This document shows positions 1 through 8,285 of a stretch of DNA of 64,000 nucleotides, one piece after another. Each line of letters starts with the position of its first letter. The stretch's first letter is position 1. The position numbers and the translations under genes were made by a program. Where the stretch lies: assembly GCA_047630275.1 (NCBI GenBank), contig JBLHVN010000001.1, positions 1,674,001 to 1,738,000 on the forward strand, read 5' to 3'. This DNA is from GCA-2720865 sp047630275 (GTDB lineage Bacteria; Bdellovibrionota; Bacteriovoracia; Bacteriovoracales; Bacteriovoracaceae). The notes below the pieces were generated by a model, which was given only the letters and a program-made list of their open reading frames with translations, had not been told where the DNA came from and did not search any database.

Positions 1-2
1 AT

Positions 3-248
3 GATTCTTCAGGACTTCAGATCCATACGAGAAACAAATTAGGATCTTTCGCTAAAGAAGAAGACCTAAGTGAGGGACTCTCCCGTTTGATAAATGAAGA
101 CAAGAGCCTGCGAGCAGGTGATGGCCTTGAAAGTATCGGCGCTATAAGTCAAAAACTAGGGGGAAGCTTTAACTTCCAAATCATCGATGGATACTGGCAT
201 AACGACATCTGGCTTCCTAATGAATATGAAACTAAAAAGGTCGCCTAA
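3..248 (+). CDS. C-terminal end of a probable GHKL ATPase (histidine-kinase-type) protein, partial
   Basis: The window opens inside this gene; 81 codons are readable in frame and end at TAA 246-248. The segment GDGLESIGAISQKLGG followed by a strand ending in WLPNE resembles the last glycine box and terminal strand of histidine-kinase-type ATPase domains, where a GxGL stretch precedes a helix ending in LGG and a final strand ending in LP. That would make it a sensor kinase or anti-sigma-type ATPase, but the N-terminal boxes lie outside the window, so the family call is tentative. The next gene follows after 84 bases and may not be co-transcribed. Confidence 0.4.
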   Translation, partial: DSSGLQIHTRNKLGSFAKEEDLSEGLSRLINEDKSLRAGDGLESIGAISQKLGGSFNFQIIDGYWHNDIWLPNEYETKKVA

Positions 249-300
249 ACCCCTAAGTCCTCAAAACCTTGTCAAGCAGCATGAAGCACCTTAACCTTAA

Positions 301-320
301 TAGTAATCGCATGATTACTA
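301..320 (+). promoter_or_regulatory. Perfect 8-bp inverted repeat just upstream of a ribosome binding site
   Basis: TAGTAATC and GATTACTA (301-308, 313-320) are exact inverted copies separated by GCAT. The repeat abuts the purine-rich ribosome binding site GGGAGGGAAG at 321-330, three bases before the ATG at 333. It could be a repressor operator or an mRNA hairpin limiting translation. The symmetry is directly visible; the function is inferred. Confidence 0.4.
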
Positions 321-332
321 GGGAGGGAAGTC

Positions 333-965
333 ATGCAGTGCTTTTTAGGGCTTACATTTTCAGAGCAGTATCTTCACTATCAAAAGATTGATATCTACCG
401 TCAACGATTTGATGATAAATACACTAAGAGTAATATCCTTCAGATGACTCTGCTACCACCTTTTGAAATCACAGAGCTTGAAGATGATTTTATCGAAGCC
501 TTGTCTGACGATATTGAAGGCCATCTTGATGGGCTTACTTCATTAGAAGAAATTTCTTTTAAAGGGATTGACCTTACTAATATTAGAAAAGGAAATATCT
601 ATCTCAGACCTGAGCTAGAATTAGACTTTCAATACTGCCAGCAATCCCTATGGGATACGATCCTAGAGTTTGGTGGTCATTTTAAAAATAAGAAAAGACC
701 AATAATTGCAAAAGATGAAACGGTAACACGCACCTTTCTTCCTATTGCTAGAACACAAAATGATTTCGATATTCAGTCAGCAGCTATGGCGGCCAATGTA
801 GAGTTCAGTGAGGCCTTTGACCTTAAGACTAAAGGCATCTCACTTTTTGAATCTACAAAAGGGCAATGGCTACAAAGAAAAGAGCTCTTCTCTTTTGTTG
901 GTGAAAACTATGAATTCAATGAGATCGAATTAATGAAAGGAAAAATACCTGCGCTCTATGTTTAA
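333..965 (+). CDS. 2H phosphoesterase (LigT)-like protein with substituted catalytic histidines
   Basis: A 210-residue protein with no signal peptide, so probably cytoplasmic. LQMTLLPPFEI near residue 40 has the shape of the first 2H-phosphoesterase motif (HxTLxPPF), and RTFLPIAR near residue 135 has the shape of the second (FxPHxTxAR). In both places the histidine expected for catalysis is absent. The length fits RNA 2',3'-cyclic phosphodiesterase/ligase relatives. If the relationship is right, it is probably an inactive or binding-only member. The start is supported by GGGAGGGAAG just upstream. Its last codons overlap the next gene by 8 bases, implying translational coupling with the outer-membrane protein that follows. 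Confidence 0.5.
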   Translation: MQCFLGLTFSEQYLHYQKIDIYRQRFDDKYTKSNILQMTLLPPFEITELEDDFIEALSDDIEGHLDGLTSLEEISFKGIDLTNIRKGNIYLRPELELDFQYCQQSLWDTILEFGGHFKNKKRPIIAKDETVTRTFLPIARTQNDFDIQSAAMAANVEFSEAFDLKTKGISLFESTKGQWLQRKELFSFVGENYEFNEIELMKGKIPALYV

Positions 966-2148
966 AATAAACTTATTTTTTATCCTACTTCTTTTTTCAA
1001 CGAACCTTTTCTCTCAGCAGAGAAATATATATTCAGCTTCTGCTAAGGGTCTAAATCCCAATAGTTACCGCATAGGTATTCATGGGCTTTATAGCATAAC
1101 GGCAGGGCGCTTTAGCTCCTCTGGTGAAAAAGTCTCTCTAGAAGGAGAGGAATCATACTCACTCATGCAAGGAGATATGACTCTAACTTATGGAGTAGGA
1201 AAAAAGTTAGACGCTTTTCTAAATGCCAAGATGAGGCAAGTAAGCAGTCAATATTCAAATGGCACAAATACCATTAAAACTTCAAACTCAGGCCTAGAAT
1301 CTTTCTCAGGTGGTATGAAGTATTCGTTCGAACCAACACAATCTATTCAATGGGCCGTGGACTTTATTTATAGGCAAACCACTTACGAGCAAAAGTATTA
1401 TACCAACCTAGCCTCAGTGCCTGATAGTGATCTTGTCCTTGGGGATGCTGGTCAAGAATTCTCCTTCGGAGTTCATACGAGTTATAAAAGAAAACGAGGC
1501 CATATCTTAAATTCACTAATCAGATACGTAGCCCCTTCAAACGATCTAAGCGATGAAGTAAGCTACCGTTTCGAGTCAGCTTGGCTTTGGCAAAAACTAG
1601 GCCTCATCTTAGGAATAGATGGAATCATGTCCTTTAAAAAGGATAACTTCACCATTGATCCACAAAACAAACCCCTCCAAGCAACCGGTGCTAGTGCTCG
1701 TTTTAACAGTATTAACAGAGAGAGGATAACTCCTTTTCTCGGCGTTAACTGGGCCTTTAAAAAGTGGCGCTTAGAAATGGAAGGTGGGCAAACCATCTCT
1801 GGTGTTAGCACTGATCAGGATCAATACTTTAAAATCGGTATGGTTTATGAAACCTCAGGTATTACAGGAGAGGATTTTAAGATTGAGTCTTTTAAAGAAT
1901 ATATCATCGACTCCACAGTTATAAAGGTTTCTCCAAGAGGAAAGTTTATCAAGATTGACCAAGGAATTAGCTCAGATGTTGAAAAAGGTATGAAGTTTGA
2001 TATCTTCCAAACAGATTACTTTGGGGAAAATATTCTCGTAGCCTCAGGCCTAGCCTTCGAAGTAAAGGCTGATTCGGCCATTATCAAGATTGTAAAAAAG
2101 TATAAAAACATAAAGCTTAAAAAAGGTTTTGCAGGACGCGGTTATTAA
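958..2148 (+). CDS. Outer-membrane barrel-like protein with a C-terminal FlgT-like small beta domain
   Basis: Residues 1-19 (MFKINLFFILLLFSTNLFS) are a Sec signal peptide. Residues about 25-300 alternate short polar and aromatic strands (for example WAVDFIYRQTTY and WRLEMEGGQ) typical of transmembrane beta-barrels. The last 70 residues contain a run with ISSDVEKGMKFDIFQ, which resembles the xxDGVxxGMxFxVY pattern of FlgT-C-like small beta domains. The ATG lies inside the end of the preceding gene and has no separate promoter, so it is probably translated from the same mRNA. It does not end in the aromatic residue typical of classic porins, so the barrel call is moderate and the substrate is unknown. 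Confidence 0.5.
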   Translation: MFKINLFFILLLFSTNLFSQQRNIYSASAKGLNPNSYRIGIHGLYSITAGRFSSSGEKVSLEGEESYSLMQGDMTLTYGVGKKLDAFLNAKMRQVSSQYSNGTNTIKTSNSGLESFSGGMKYSFEPTQSIQWAVDFIYRQTTYEQKYYTNLASVPDSDLVLGDAGQEFSFGVHTSYKRKRGHILNSLIRYVAPSNDLSDEVSYRFESAWLWQKLGLILGIDGIMSFKKDNFTIDPQNKPLQATGASARFNSINRERITPFLGVNWAFKKWRLEMEGGQTISGVSTDQDQYFKIGMVYETSGITGEDFKIESFKEYIIDSTVIKVSPRGKFIKIDQGISSDVEKGMKFDIFQTDYFGENILVASGLAFEVKADSAIIKIVKKYKNIKLKKGFAGRGY

Positions 2149-2238
2149 CCAAGAGTATTACTCTGGAAATAAAAACCATGCTTGTAACTCCAATGACTTA
2201 GGTTAAAATAGAGAAAAACACTTTAGGAGATACCCTTC

Positions 2239-3006
2239 ATGACAAAATCATGGATCAAGACAGTAAGCCTAGTAGCGCTCATAACATTTTCCTTTTCCCT
2301 AGAGGCTAAACGCTTTACCAATCAGTACACTGAATTTGAACTGCCAGGTGGATGGGAATGCCAATTAGAAGGAACCGAATGGGTCTGCCAAAGTAGCAAT
2401 AAAGATAGAAAAAAAGAGGCCATCATCATCTTGGCCGCAAAACTAAGAGGGCAAAAAGATGACCTCTCAGAATATCAAAACTATTTGAAAGCACCTAAGA
2501 CCTTTACCCTCCCTGGAGGAAAGACTCAGGTCTCTGAAGCCAAGTATACAAAGATCAAAGAAGTAAATGGTCACCGCTGGGTAGACTCATTACATATGGC
2601 CTCAGAAGTGCCAGGATTCTATACAAGGTACTTAGCAACAATTAAAGAAGACCTTGGCGTTGCCGTAACGCTTTCAGTTTCAAAAGATCATTACTCTTCT
2701 TACCAAGCTATCTTTGAAAGCATTGTCTCTTCTCTTAGAGTCTTTAGAGATAAAAAGATAGTCGCCCCAGGTGACTACACTCAAGTTAAGAGTGACGATA
2801 TTATCGGTGAAGGTGATTTTGATGGTGGCGGAATCCGAATTGGAGATCTAGGTGTAGATGGCCAAGGAAAAGGCGATGGCTCTGGAGACGGAGGCAACGA
2901 TATGATCTGGCTGATAGTCGGAGCAGCAGTTGCAGTAGGAGTTGTCCTTAAACTTAAAAAAGGTAAAGGCAAGAAGAAGAAAAAGAAAAGAAAAAAGAAA
3001 GCATAA
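2239..3006 (+). CDS. Secreted protein with glycine/aspartate-rich linker, C-terminal membrane helix and polylysine tail
   Basis: A signal peptide (residues 1-23, ending SLEA) is followed by a 160-residue folded region with two cysteines (WECQLEGTEWVCQ). Then come a glycine- and aspartate-rich stretch (about residues 185-222), one hydrophobic helix (about 224-242) and a tail of about 18 mostly lysine residues. Linker, helix and basic tail form the tripartite layout of C-terminal sorting or stop-transfer signals. The protein is therefore probably anchored in the inner membrane with its main domain in the periplasm. AGGAG six bases before the ATG supports the start. No family is recognised for the main domain. 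A strong terminator follows. Confidence 0.5.
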   Translation: MTKSWIKTVSLVALITFSFSLEAKRFTNQYTEFELPGGWECQLEGTEWVCQSSNKDRKKEAIIILAAKLRGQKDDLSEYQNYLKAPKTFTLPGGKTQVSEAKYTKIKEVNGHRWVDSLHMASEVPGFYTRYLATIKEDLGVAVTLSVSKDHYSSYQAIFESIVSSLRVFRDKKIVAPGDYTQVKSDDIIGEGDFDGGGIRIGDLGVDGQGKGDGSGDGGNDMIWLIVGAAVAVGVVLKLKKGKGKKKKKKRKKKA

Positions 3007-3009
3007 AAA

Positions 3010-3036
3010 AAGGCTCCTTTAAGGAGCCTTTTTTTA
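3010..3036. terminator. Bidirectional rho-independent terminator
   Basis: AAGGCTCC and GGAGCCTT form an 8-10 bp stem with a very short loop, preceded by a run of A and followed by a run of T, so it can work on both strands. It sits between the convergent ends of the secreted protein gene (ending 3006) and the large membrane protein gene (ending 3034, minus). Confidence 0.85.
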
Positions 3037-5058
3037 TTCCTTGGTCTTAAAGAACCTAGGATAAGCTGTTTTGAAATACCGTTTCGTAATCAGGTTAAAG
3101 ATATTCTTATTCCTATCTCCAGCGATGTCTTCCTTATCAAGTTCAACTTGATCGTCACCAGAGCCAAGAGCGTCTACTGTGTTAACCGCTACAGTGTCTT
3201 TTACATCTTCAGAGTCTTCAATATCAAAAGCAAAGCCGGCTAAAGGATCTTTCTTCTTCGCGCCAGAAGTAGCTTTTGCGGCCACTGCAGCCCCAGTCTT
3301 AACATTAGTATCACCAACCTTAATATCTGCATTAGGATCTTTTTCAACGTCTGAGCCTTCTCCAAAGACTCCAGGGAACCTACTAGCTAGTGCCGACTTA
3401 CCAGCTGAACTTAAGTTTTTGATATCTGAAACAGCAGCTTTAATCAGCTTATTTCTAAAGCCAGATTCCATTTTATCAAAATCAATCAACTTGCTTCCAG
3501 CTTTTGCAAAATTTGCGTTAGCTTTCTCTTTTAATCCAACATTTAATTTTCTCAATCTTGCGGCATTAGAGCTTGCGGCATTCGATTGTGACAGTGCTCC
3601 TCCTAGGTTTCCACTAAAGAGGTCATTTCCAACTCCACCGAGAGAAGATGTTGAAGTTTTAATAGCATTTGGAATAGATACTTGTGACATTCTAGCAAAG
3701 GATGGGATTTCTGATTTCTTACAGTTCTTCGCATCTTTACATTTACAATCACTATCTTCATTTAACCTGCCTTTACTACCAGTAAAGCAAGTACCAGAAA
3801 GCTGGGGCCCTCCTTTATCAATTGCGGTAAGACCTGCTTTACCAACGTCGATTTCTGTATTTATGTCGACAGCATGATTTATATTTGTATTCGGGTCAAC
3901 ACTAAGTTTTAACGCCAGTTCTCTATATTGAGCTGATCTTCCATTTAGTTTAGCTGCTGCCTCATTAGCATCTTTAGCCACAATGCCGGCCATGCCAGCG
4001 ATCACTAAGTGCATAGCTGCTCTAGCAAAACCAAAGTTCATAGCAGTTTTAAAAGGGGTAAGGAATGCTAGGTTATTCAGAGCGATAGCAGCAGCACCAG
4101 CAGCTCCAAGTCCCATAGCGGCGAGCTTAACAGCACCAGTGGCTTGCGCTTTAGGAATTATTAAATCAGCTATATTATAACCAATAGTTTTGAACGCAGT
4201 TACAAAATTAGATTCTCTCTCATAACCATCAAATGTCTCTGATATAACTGTTGCTGCATCGTTAGTCATAGAAGAGACGGCACCACTTTTATATCTATTT
4301 ACTTCTGCCATTCTAATCAAAAAGTCTTTATCATCTTCAGAACCATTCAAGTAGTTTTCTAGCCCATTGTAATTAGTCCCTGCAATCATTTGCATTACTT
4401 TTTCTTCCTTTAGGTATATTTCTTCAATAGGTCTATCAACTCCAGTTGTTGCGGTTTGATTACACTTATAAAAAGTACATTCTTGTCCAGTCCATGCACA
4501 GACAGGAGGGCTAGAAAGTATCGACATGACAAGAGCGATTGCCCCTGCCGCCATGTAGCCCATTTTTGCTACGTTTGCTGCCTTAGCTCTTCGTTGAGCA
4601 GCTTCAGCTGCTGAAGCAGTCTGTTTAGCAGCTTCTTCTAATGACTCTTGTTGTTCTTGATTTCCGTCGGGATCAGCTTTTCGCTTGGCTTTCATTTCCC
4701 TATCTGATTGTTCTTTATAACTATTCCAATTGGCTATCTCCATTCCTACATAAACTACTGAGGTAGCTGTATAGATCCAAGTATCAAGTCTTTCTGAACA
4801 ATACATTACGAGCAAAGGGGCAGCCATTACTGCAACTAGAAGCAAAATCATGTTTAGGTTTAGCCCCGCTTTTTCATCGCCAGTTTTTTCTTTACCATCT
4901 AAACCAACATTAGCCCCAGATCCACCACTAAAGAAGCCACCTGATTCCTCAGAACTACTTGAGGAGTCCGTAGCATAAGCCGGCTGAGCCACCATAGTTT
5001 GCACGGTGTACAAACTGAAAGTTGTTAAAAGAATGGTTAAAAATCTTAAGGCCTTCAT
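3034..5058 (-). CDS. Large membrane protein of unknown function with signal peptide and cysteine pairs
   Basis: A 674-residue protein. A signal peptide ends near residue 29 (QPAYA) and is followed by a Ser/Gly-rich stretch. Hydrophobic segments lie near residues 67-87, 167-184, 309-334 and 343-361, separated by an Ala/Glu/Gln-rich coiled-coil-like segment (about 115-165). Cysteine pairs at about 187/194/199 and a dense cysteine/lysine cluster after residue 420 suggest disulphides in the periplasm. The final third is charged, low in hydrophobics and looks unstructured. TGGAG precedes the ATG. I recognise no domain. It is a single-gene unit bounded by a bidirectional terminator; a scaffold or envelope structural role is only a guess. 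Confidence 0.55.
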   Translation of the reverse strand: MKALRFLTILLTTFSLYTVQTMVAQPAYATDSSSSSEESGGFFSGGSGANVGLDGKEKTGDEKAGLNLNMILLLVAVMAAPLLVMYCSERLDTWIYTATSVVYVGMEIANWNSYKEQSDREMKAKRKADPDGNQEQQESLEEAAKQTASAAEAAQRRAKAANVAKMGYMAAGAIALVMSILSSPPVCAWTGQECTFYKCNQTATTGVDRPIEEIYLKEEKVMQMIAGTNYNGLENYLNGSEDDKDFLIRMAEVNRYKSGAVSSMTNDAATVISETFDGYERESNFVTAFKTIGYNIADLIIPKAQATGAVKLAAMGLGAAGAAAIALNNLAFLTPFKTAMNFGFARAAMHLVIAGMAGIVAKDANEAAAKLNGRSAQYRELALKLSVDPNTNINHAVDINTEIDVGKAGLTAIDKGGPQLSGTCFTGSKGRLNEDSDCKCKDAKNCKKSEIPSFARMSQVSIPNAIKTSTSSLGGVGNDLFSGNLGGALSQSNAASSNAARLRKLNVGLKEKANANFAKAGSKLIDFDKMESGFRNKLIKAAVSDIKNLSSAGKSALASRFPGVFGEGSDVEKDPNADIKVGDTNVKTGAAVAAKATSGAKKKDPLAGFAFDIEDSEDVKDTVAVNTVDALGSGDDQVELDKEDIAGDRNKNIFNLITKRYFKTAYPRFFKTKE

Positions 5059-5257
5059 AGACGCTCCAAAATTAATGAAAAGTTGTTCTTCCTTTTCGTC
5101 ATAAATGACTTATCTCCTTATTATTATATAAGGGGGTCATACCTGAGCCTAACACTTTTTTATGGAGTACCACTTAAGTCGCCGAAGTTATTAATGAAAA
5201 TGGGGTTTGATGATATTTATAGATCGAAAATATGGCGCCCGTTTTTAGAGGCAGGGC

Positions 5258-7114
5258 CTAATTTAAAGAACTTAGAAGCTCTAATACGGGTTGTTTCACT
5301 TGATCTAGGTTGTTCAAGTGAAGGTTGTGAAAGCCTTTTTCTAAGCACTTAACCTCAAGTGACTTTGGCCCTTGATTTTTTAATTGAAGCGCGAGGCTTT
5401 TGTACTTTAAATCCTGATCTCCACAAAGGTAGAGGATAGGAGTTATGGAGTTTAACAAGAACTCTTGAAAGTTCTTTTGCTTACCCGTTGAGAGGAGGTC
5501 GAGGCTTTTTTTCCACTCGCTCGGATTCCAGCGCCTTTGCATCTCTTTGATAGAGATCTTGCCAAGATCGGTTTCTTTGAAGTCTCCAAACAAGGGGGCA
5601 GAATACCATTTATCAAAAAAAGCTTTTGGCTCAGTGGGCATTCTTCCAAAGAGGGTTTGATCCTCAGTTATTCTTTTTTGTTTTTCTTCTTCAGACTTTA
5701 GCCCTGGATGGCTTGATTCTAAAACTAGAGCGCTAAGTGGCTCTCCTAAGGATTCAAGCCTTTCGGCAATGGCCGTGGCCAGGCGGCCTCCCATTGAGTA
5801 ACCATAAAGAGCATCGATGTCTTCGCTTCTAATCTTTTCTATATATAGTTCTACGGTTTCATTAAAATCAAGTGGAGTCTTGTTTTCCCCATGAAAGGGA
5901 AGCTTCCAAAAAACGGGAGAGCAGAATTCACTAAGTGATGAGCCAAGTTCTTTTAGATCATTAGAACTTCCCATGAACCCATGGATAAAGGCCATGCGTG
6001 GAAGCTTCTTATCATTATGAATCTGTCTTTCTACTATTTCTTTTAATTCACTTCGTTTGGGTTTGATCCCGGTAGTCTCTGGCATTGGGAAAAAGAACTT
6101 AGGTCTTTGATGAGGGGGTAAGTGCTCCGTAAGAAGAGAATAATCCCTGCCTCTTTTGAAAGGGCTAATAAAAGCGGTGGTTATATTTCCCCAAACTTCA
6201 CTTTCTTTTGGGATGATAACGATATTTGAAAAGAGCCCTGTTGACTCCAACTTTCTTTCAACTTCTAATGGGTCAACCTTTTCTCCACCGCTTTTATAAA
6301 CTAGGTCAGAGCGTCCAAAGATTTTAATGATAGGAGCCTCTACTTCACCTAAGTCAAAAGTAGGAAGGATGCCTTTAGATTCAATAAAGCCAAGAGGACC
6401 AATAGTCCCTAAGTACATTTCATCAGACTCAATGGTTAGACGGCCATTAGAACTAGTGAAGGCGCTCCAGTTATTCATTAAATAAAGCTTTACCTTAGCG
6501 TCTTTTAAAAATTCTTCTTTCTTTCCTATGGAGAAAAAACTCGCGCTTTCAGTCATGCCATAGCAGGCCCTAACGGGATAACCCAGCTCTTTTGCCCCTT
6601 CTAAGATAGATTCAGAACAGCCCGATCCACCAAGGAGTAAAGTATCTAAAAAGCTAAGGTCTACTTGAGCTGAGACAAGTTTTGATAGCTGAGTCGGAAC
6701 CATGCTTACGTGAGTAGGCTTAAGCTTTAAAAGAAAGTCTTCTAAGCTTTGCTCGCTTGGCTTAATCATCTGTGTGCTTTCACTTAATAAGGAGCGCACC
6801 ACAGGCATAAAACCACCTAGGTGGTGAAGGGGAAGAGGATTTAGGTAAACTGAATCTTTATTAAGACCAAGCTCAGTGACTTGGGCCCTGGCCCTTTTTT
6901 TAATATTCTTCCATGAGTGAGCGTGAATCTTTGGATTTCCGCTTGAGCCACTACTTAAAAAACAAACACTTCCTTCAGGAGCGAATTGTTTGAAGATAGT
7001 GCTGTAATACTCTTTTTCATTCTTACTTAAATTTGGGCAAAGAAAGACTGTCTCTTCAGCGTGAAAAGCTTCGACTATTTGTTTTTGAGTTGGGCCTTCA
7101 ATAATTTGCTTCAA
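5258..7114 (-). CDS. menE-menH: Fused o-succinylbenzoate-CoA ligase (MenE) and SHCHC synthase (MenH)
   Basis: Two menaquinone enzymes in one 618-residue chain. Residues about 1-365 are an AMP-forming ligase: phosphate-binding SSGSSGNPK (54-62), YGMTES (185-190), the FGRSD hinge (266-270) and a C-terminal lysine in TGIKPKRSEL (351). This matches MenE, which makes o-succinylbenzoyl-CoA. Residues about 370-618 are an alpha/beta hydrolase with FIHGF, the MenH-type nucleophile elbow GYSMGGR (Ser440), an aspartate in LCGDQD and a late histidine in GFHNLHL. This matches MenH, the 2-succinyl-6-hydroxy-2,4-cyclohexadiene-1-carboxylate synthase. The start is TTG, overlapping the dinB stop by four bases (TTGA), so it is translated from the lexA-dinB transcript. 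The ligase part is compact, about 100 residues shorter than usual MenE. Confidence 0.85.
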   Translation of the reverse strand: MKQIIEGPTQKQIVEAFHAEETVFLCPNLSKNEKEYYSTIFKQFAPEGSVCFLSSGSSGNPKIHAHSWKNIKKRARAQVTELGLNKDSVYLNPLPLHHLGGFMPVVRSLLSESTQMIKPSEQSLEDFLLKLKPTHVSMVPTQLSKLVSAQVDLSFLDTLLLGGSGCSESILEGAKELGYPVRACYGMTESASFFSIGKKEEFLKDAKVKLYLMNNWSAFTSSNGRLTIESDEMYLGTIGPLGFIESKGILPTFDLGEVEAPIIKIFGRSDLVYKSGGEKVDPLEVERKLESTGLFSNIVIIPKESEVWGNITTAFISPFKRGRDYSLLTEHLPPHQRPKFFFPMPETTGIKPKRSELKEIVERQIHNDKKLPRMAFIHGFMGSSNDLKELGSSLSEFCSPVFWKLPFHGENKTPLDFNETVELYIEKIRSEDIDALYGYSMGGRLATAIAERLESLGEPLSALVLESSHPGLKSEEEKQKRITEDQTLFGRMPTEPKAFFDKWYSAPLFGDFKETDLGKISIKEMQRRWNPSEWKKSLDLLSTGKQKNFQEFLLNSITPILYLCGDQDLKYKSLALQLKNQGPKSLEVKCLEKGFHNLHLNNLDQVKQPVLELLSSLN

Positions 7115-8283
7115 ACAGCTTCCTTAAAAAGTTCTAGTTGGTAAGGCCTTATTAACTCATCTTCTTGAGTGCGGTAGGGTGATTTAAATTTAAATCCCAT
7201 TCCAATAAGCCTTACGGTGTTTAGACCTTTTGAATACGCCATTTCTAAAAGCTTGGTAAGTTCATCTAATAAAATTGTAGAAACTTCACCCTTTTGCCAT
7301 ACTGCGTCGAAAAACTCAAAAGGATAGCTCCTCTCTTGAGTGACTTGGGTAAAGTCTGATGACTTAACTTTCACGAACATATTATAGGGTAGGGTTACAG
7401 GACCTTTCTTTTCTTTCCAGGCCATGACCCTACTTACTGCTTCGTCTAAAAGAAGGGGGATCTGATCCTTTAATTCTTGAAAGGTTTCAAGATCATGACG
7501 AAAAGTCCTCTCACAACTAAGGCTCTTTCTTTCATGATGTGTGCAGACACTATTAAAGCAAATACCCTTAGATCTTCTAATGAGGCCCTTGGCTGATTTT
7601 CCAAAGCATTGGTTGATCAAAAGTTCATGCCTACTGATATCAAAACCAGTTTTTATCCCAAGATCATGAAGTTTTGCTTCTGTTACTTTTCCAACTCCTG
7701 GGAACTTTCTCACAGGAAGGGCCTGGGCAAATTCAAAGGCCTCATCAGGAGTGACGACAAAGAGGCCATCAGGCTTTCTCCAGTCACTAGCAACCTTTGC
7801 TATAAACTTATTGGGTCCTACGCCAGCGCTTGCTGTTAAGTTAATTTCAGCCTTTATAAGGCGCCTAATTTCTTTAGCGATCAAAGTGGCAGAGCCCCCT
7901 AAGAGCTTACAGTCAGTCACGTCGAGGTAGGCCTCATCTAAGCTCAAGGGCTCAATGAGGTCCGTGAAGCGTGAAAAGATCTCTCTCATTTGAGCAGATG
8001 CCTTCTTGTACTTATCAAAGCTTCCCCTCACAAAGGTGACCTGTGGGCACAGCTTAAGCGCCTGGGCGCTACTCATGGCAGAGCGGAGGCCATACTTTCT
8101 CGCTTCGTAATTACAAGTAGAGAGAACGCCTCTTCCTGTTGGGGAGCCTCCAATGGCAATAGGGATATTTCTGAGGGCTGGGTTGTCACGCATCTCGACG
8201 GCGGCAAAGAAGCAGTCCATGTCTACGTGAATGATCTTGCGTTGTTTTGTTTGGGGTTGGAGAGTCTTTATTTCCAACCCCAC
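7111..8283 (-). CDS. dinB: DNA polymerase IV (Y-family translesion polymerase)
   Basis: HVDMDCFFAAVE (catalytic Asp21) and SLDEAYLDVT (near residue 115) are the Y-family metal-binding motifs. KFPGVGKVTEAKL is the thumb helix-hairpin-helix, and a little-finger domain follows. The end, YQLELFKEAV, contains QLELF, a beta-clamp-binding motif. Length (390) is normal for DinB. The GTG start lies two bases after the lexA stop, and the gene overlaps the menE-menH fusion by four bases, so all three are one operon. SOS control by LexA is the natural expectation from this arrangement. Confidence 0.95.
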   Translation of the reverse strand: MGLEIKTLQPQTKQRKIIHVDMDCFFAAVEMRDNPALRNIPIAIGGSPTGRGVLSTCNYEARKYGLRSAMSSAQALKLCPQVTFVRGSFDKYKKASAQMREIFSRFTDLIEPLSLDEAYLDVTDCKLLGGSATLIAKEIRRLIKAEINLTASAGVGPNKFIAKVASDWRKPDGLFVVTPDEAFEFAQALPVRKFPGVGKVTEAKLHDLGIKTGFDISRHELLINQCFGKSAKGLIRRSKGICFNSVCTHHERKSLSCERTFRHDLETFQELKDQIPLLLDEAVSRVMAWKEKKGPVTLPYNMFVKVKSSDFTQVTQERSYPFEFFDAVWQKGEVSTILLDELTKLLEMAYSKGLNTVRLIGMGFKFKSPYRTQEDELIRPYQLELFKEAV

Positions 8284-8285
8284 TT

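Noticed and set aside
2144..2165. Short inverted repeats GGTT/AACC and AGAGT/ACTCT after the 958 gene
   Set aside because: Arms of four to five bases without a T run are within chance and not supportable as a terminator.
3179..3877. Long plus-strand open frame of 232 codons
   Set aside because: It is antisense to the large membrane protein gene, whose frame has a signal peptide and membrane segments; the plus frame has no start context.
5083..5352. Plus-strand open frame of 89 codons between the large membrane protein and menE-menH
   Set aside because: It overlaps the 3' end of menE-menH on the other strand, has no ribosome binding site, and its composition is that of the antisense of real coding DNA. 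I see nothing firm in 5059-5257 beyond upstream sequence for the 5058 gene.
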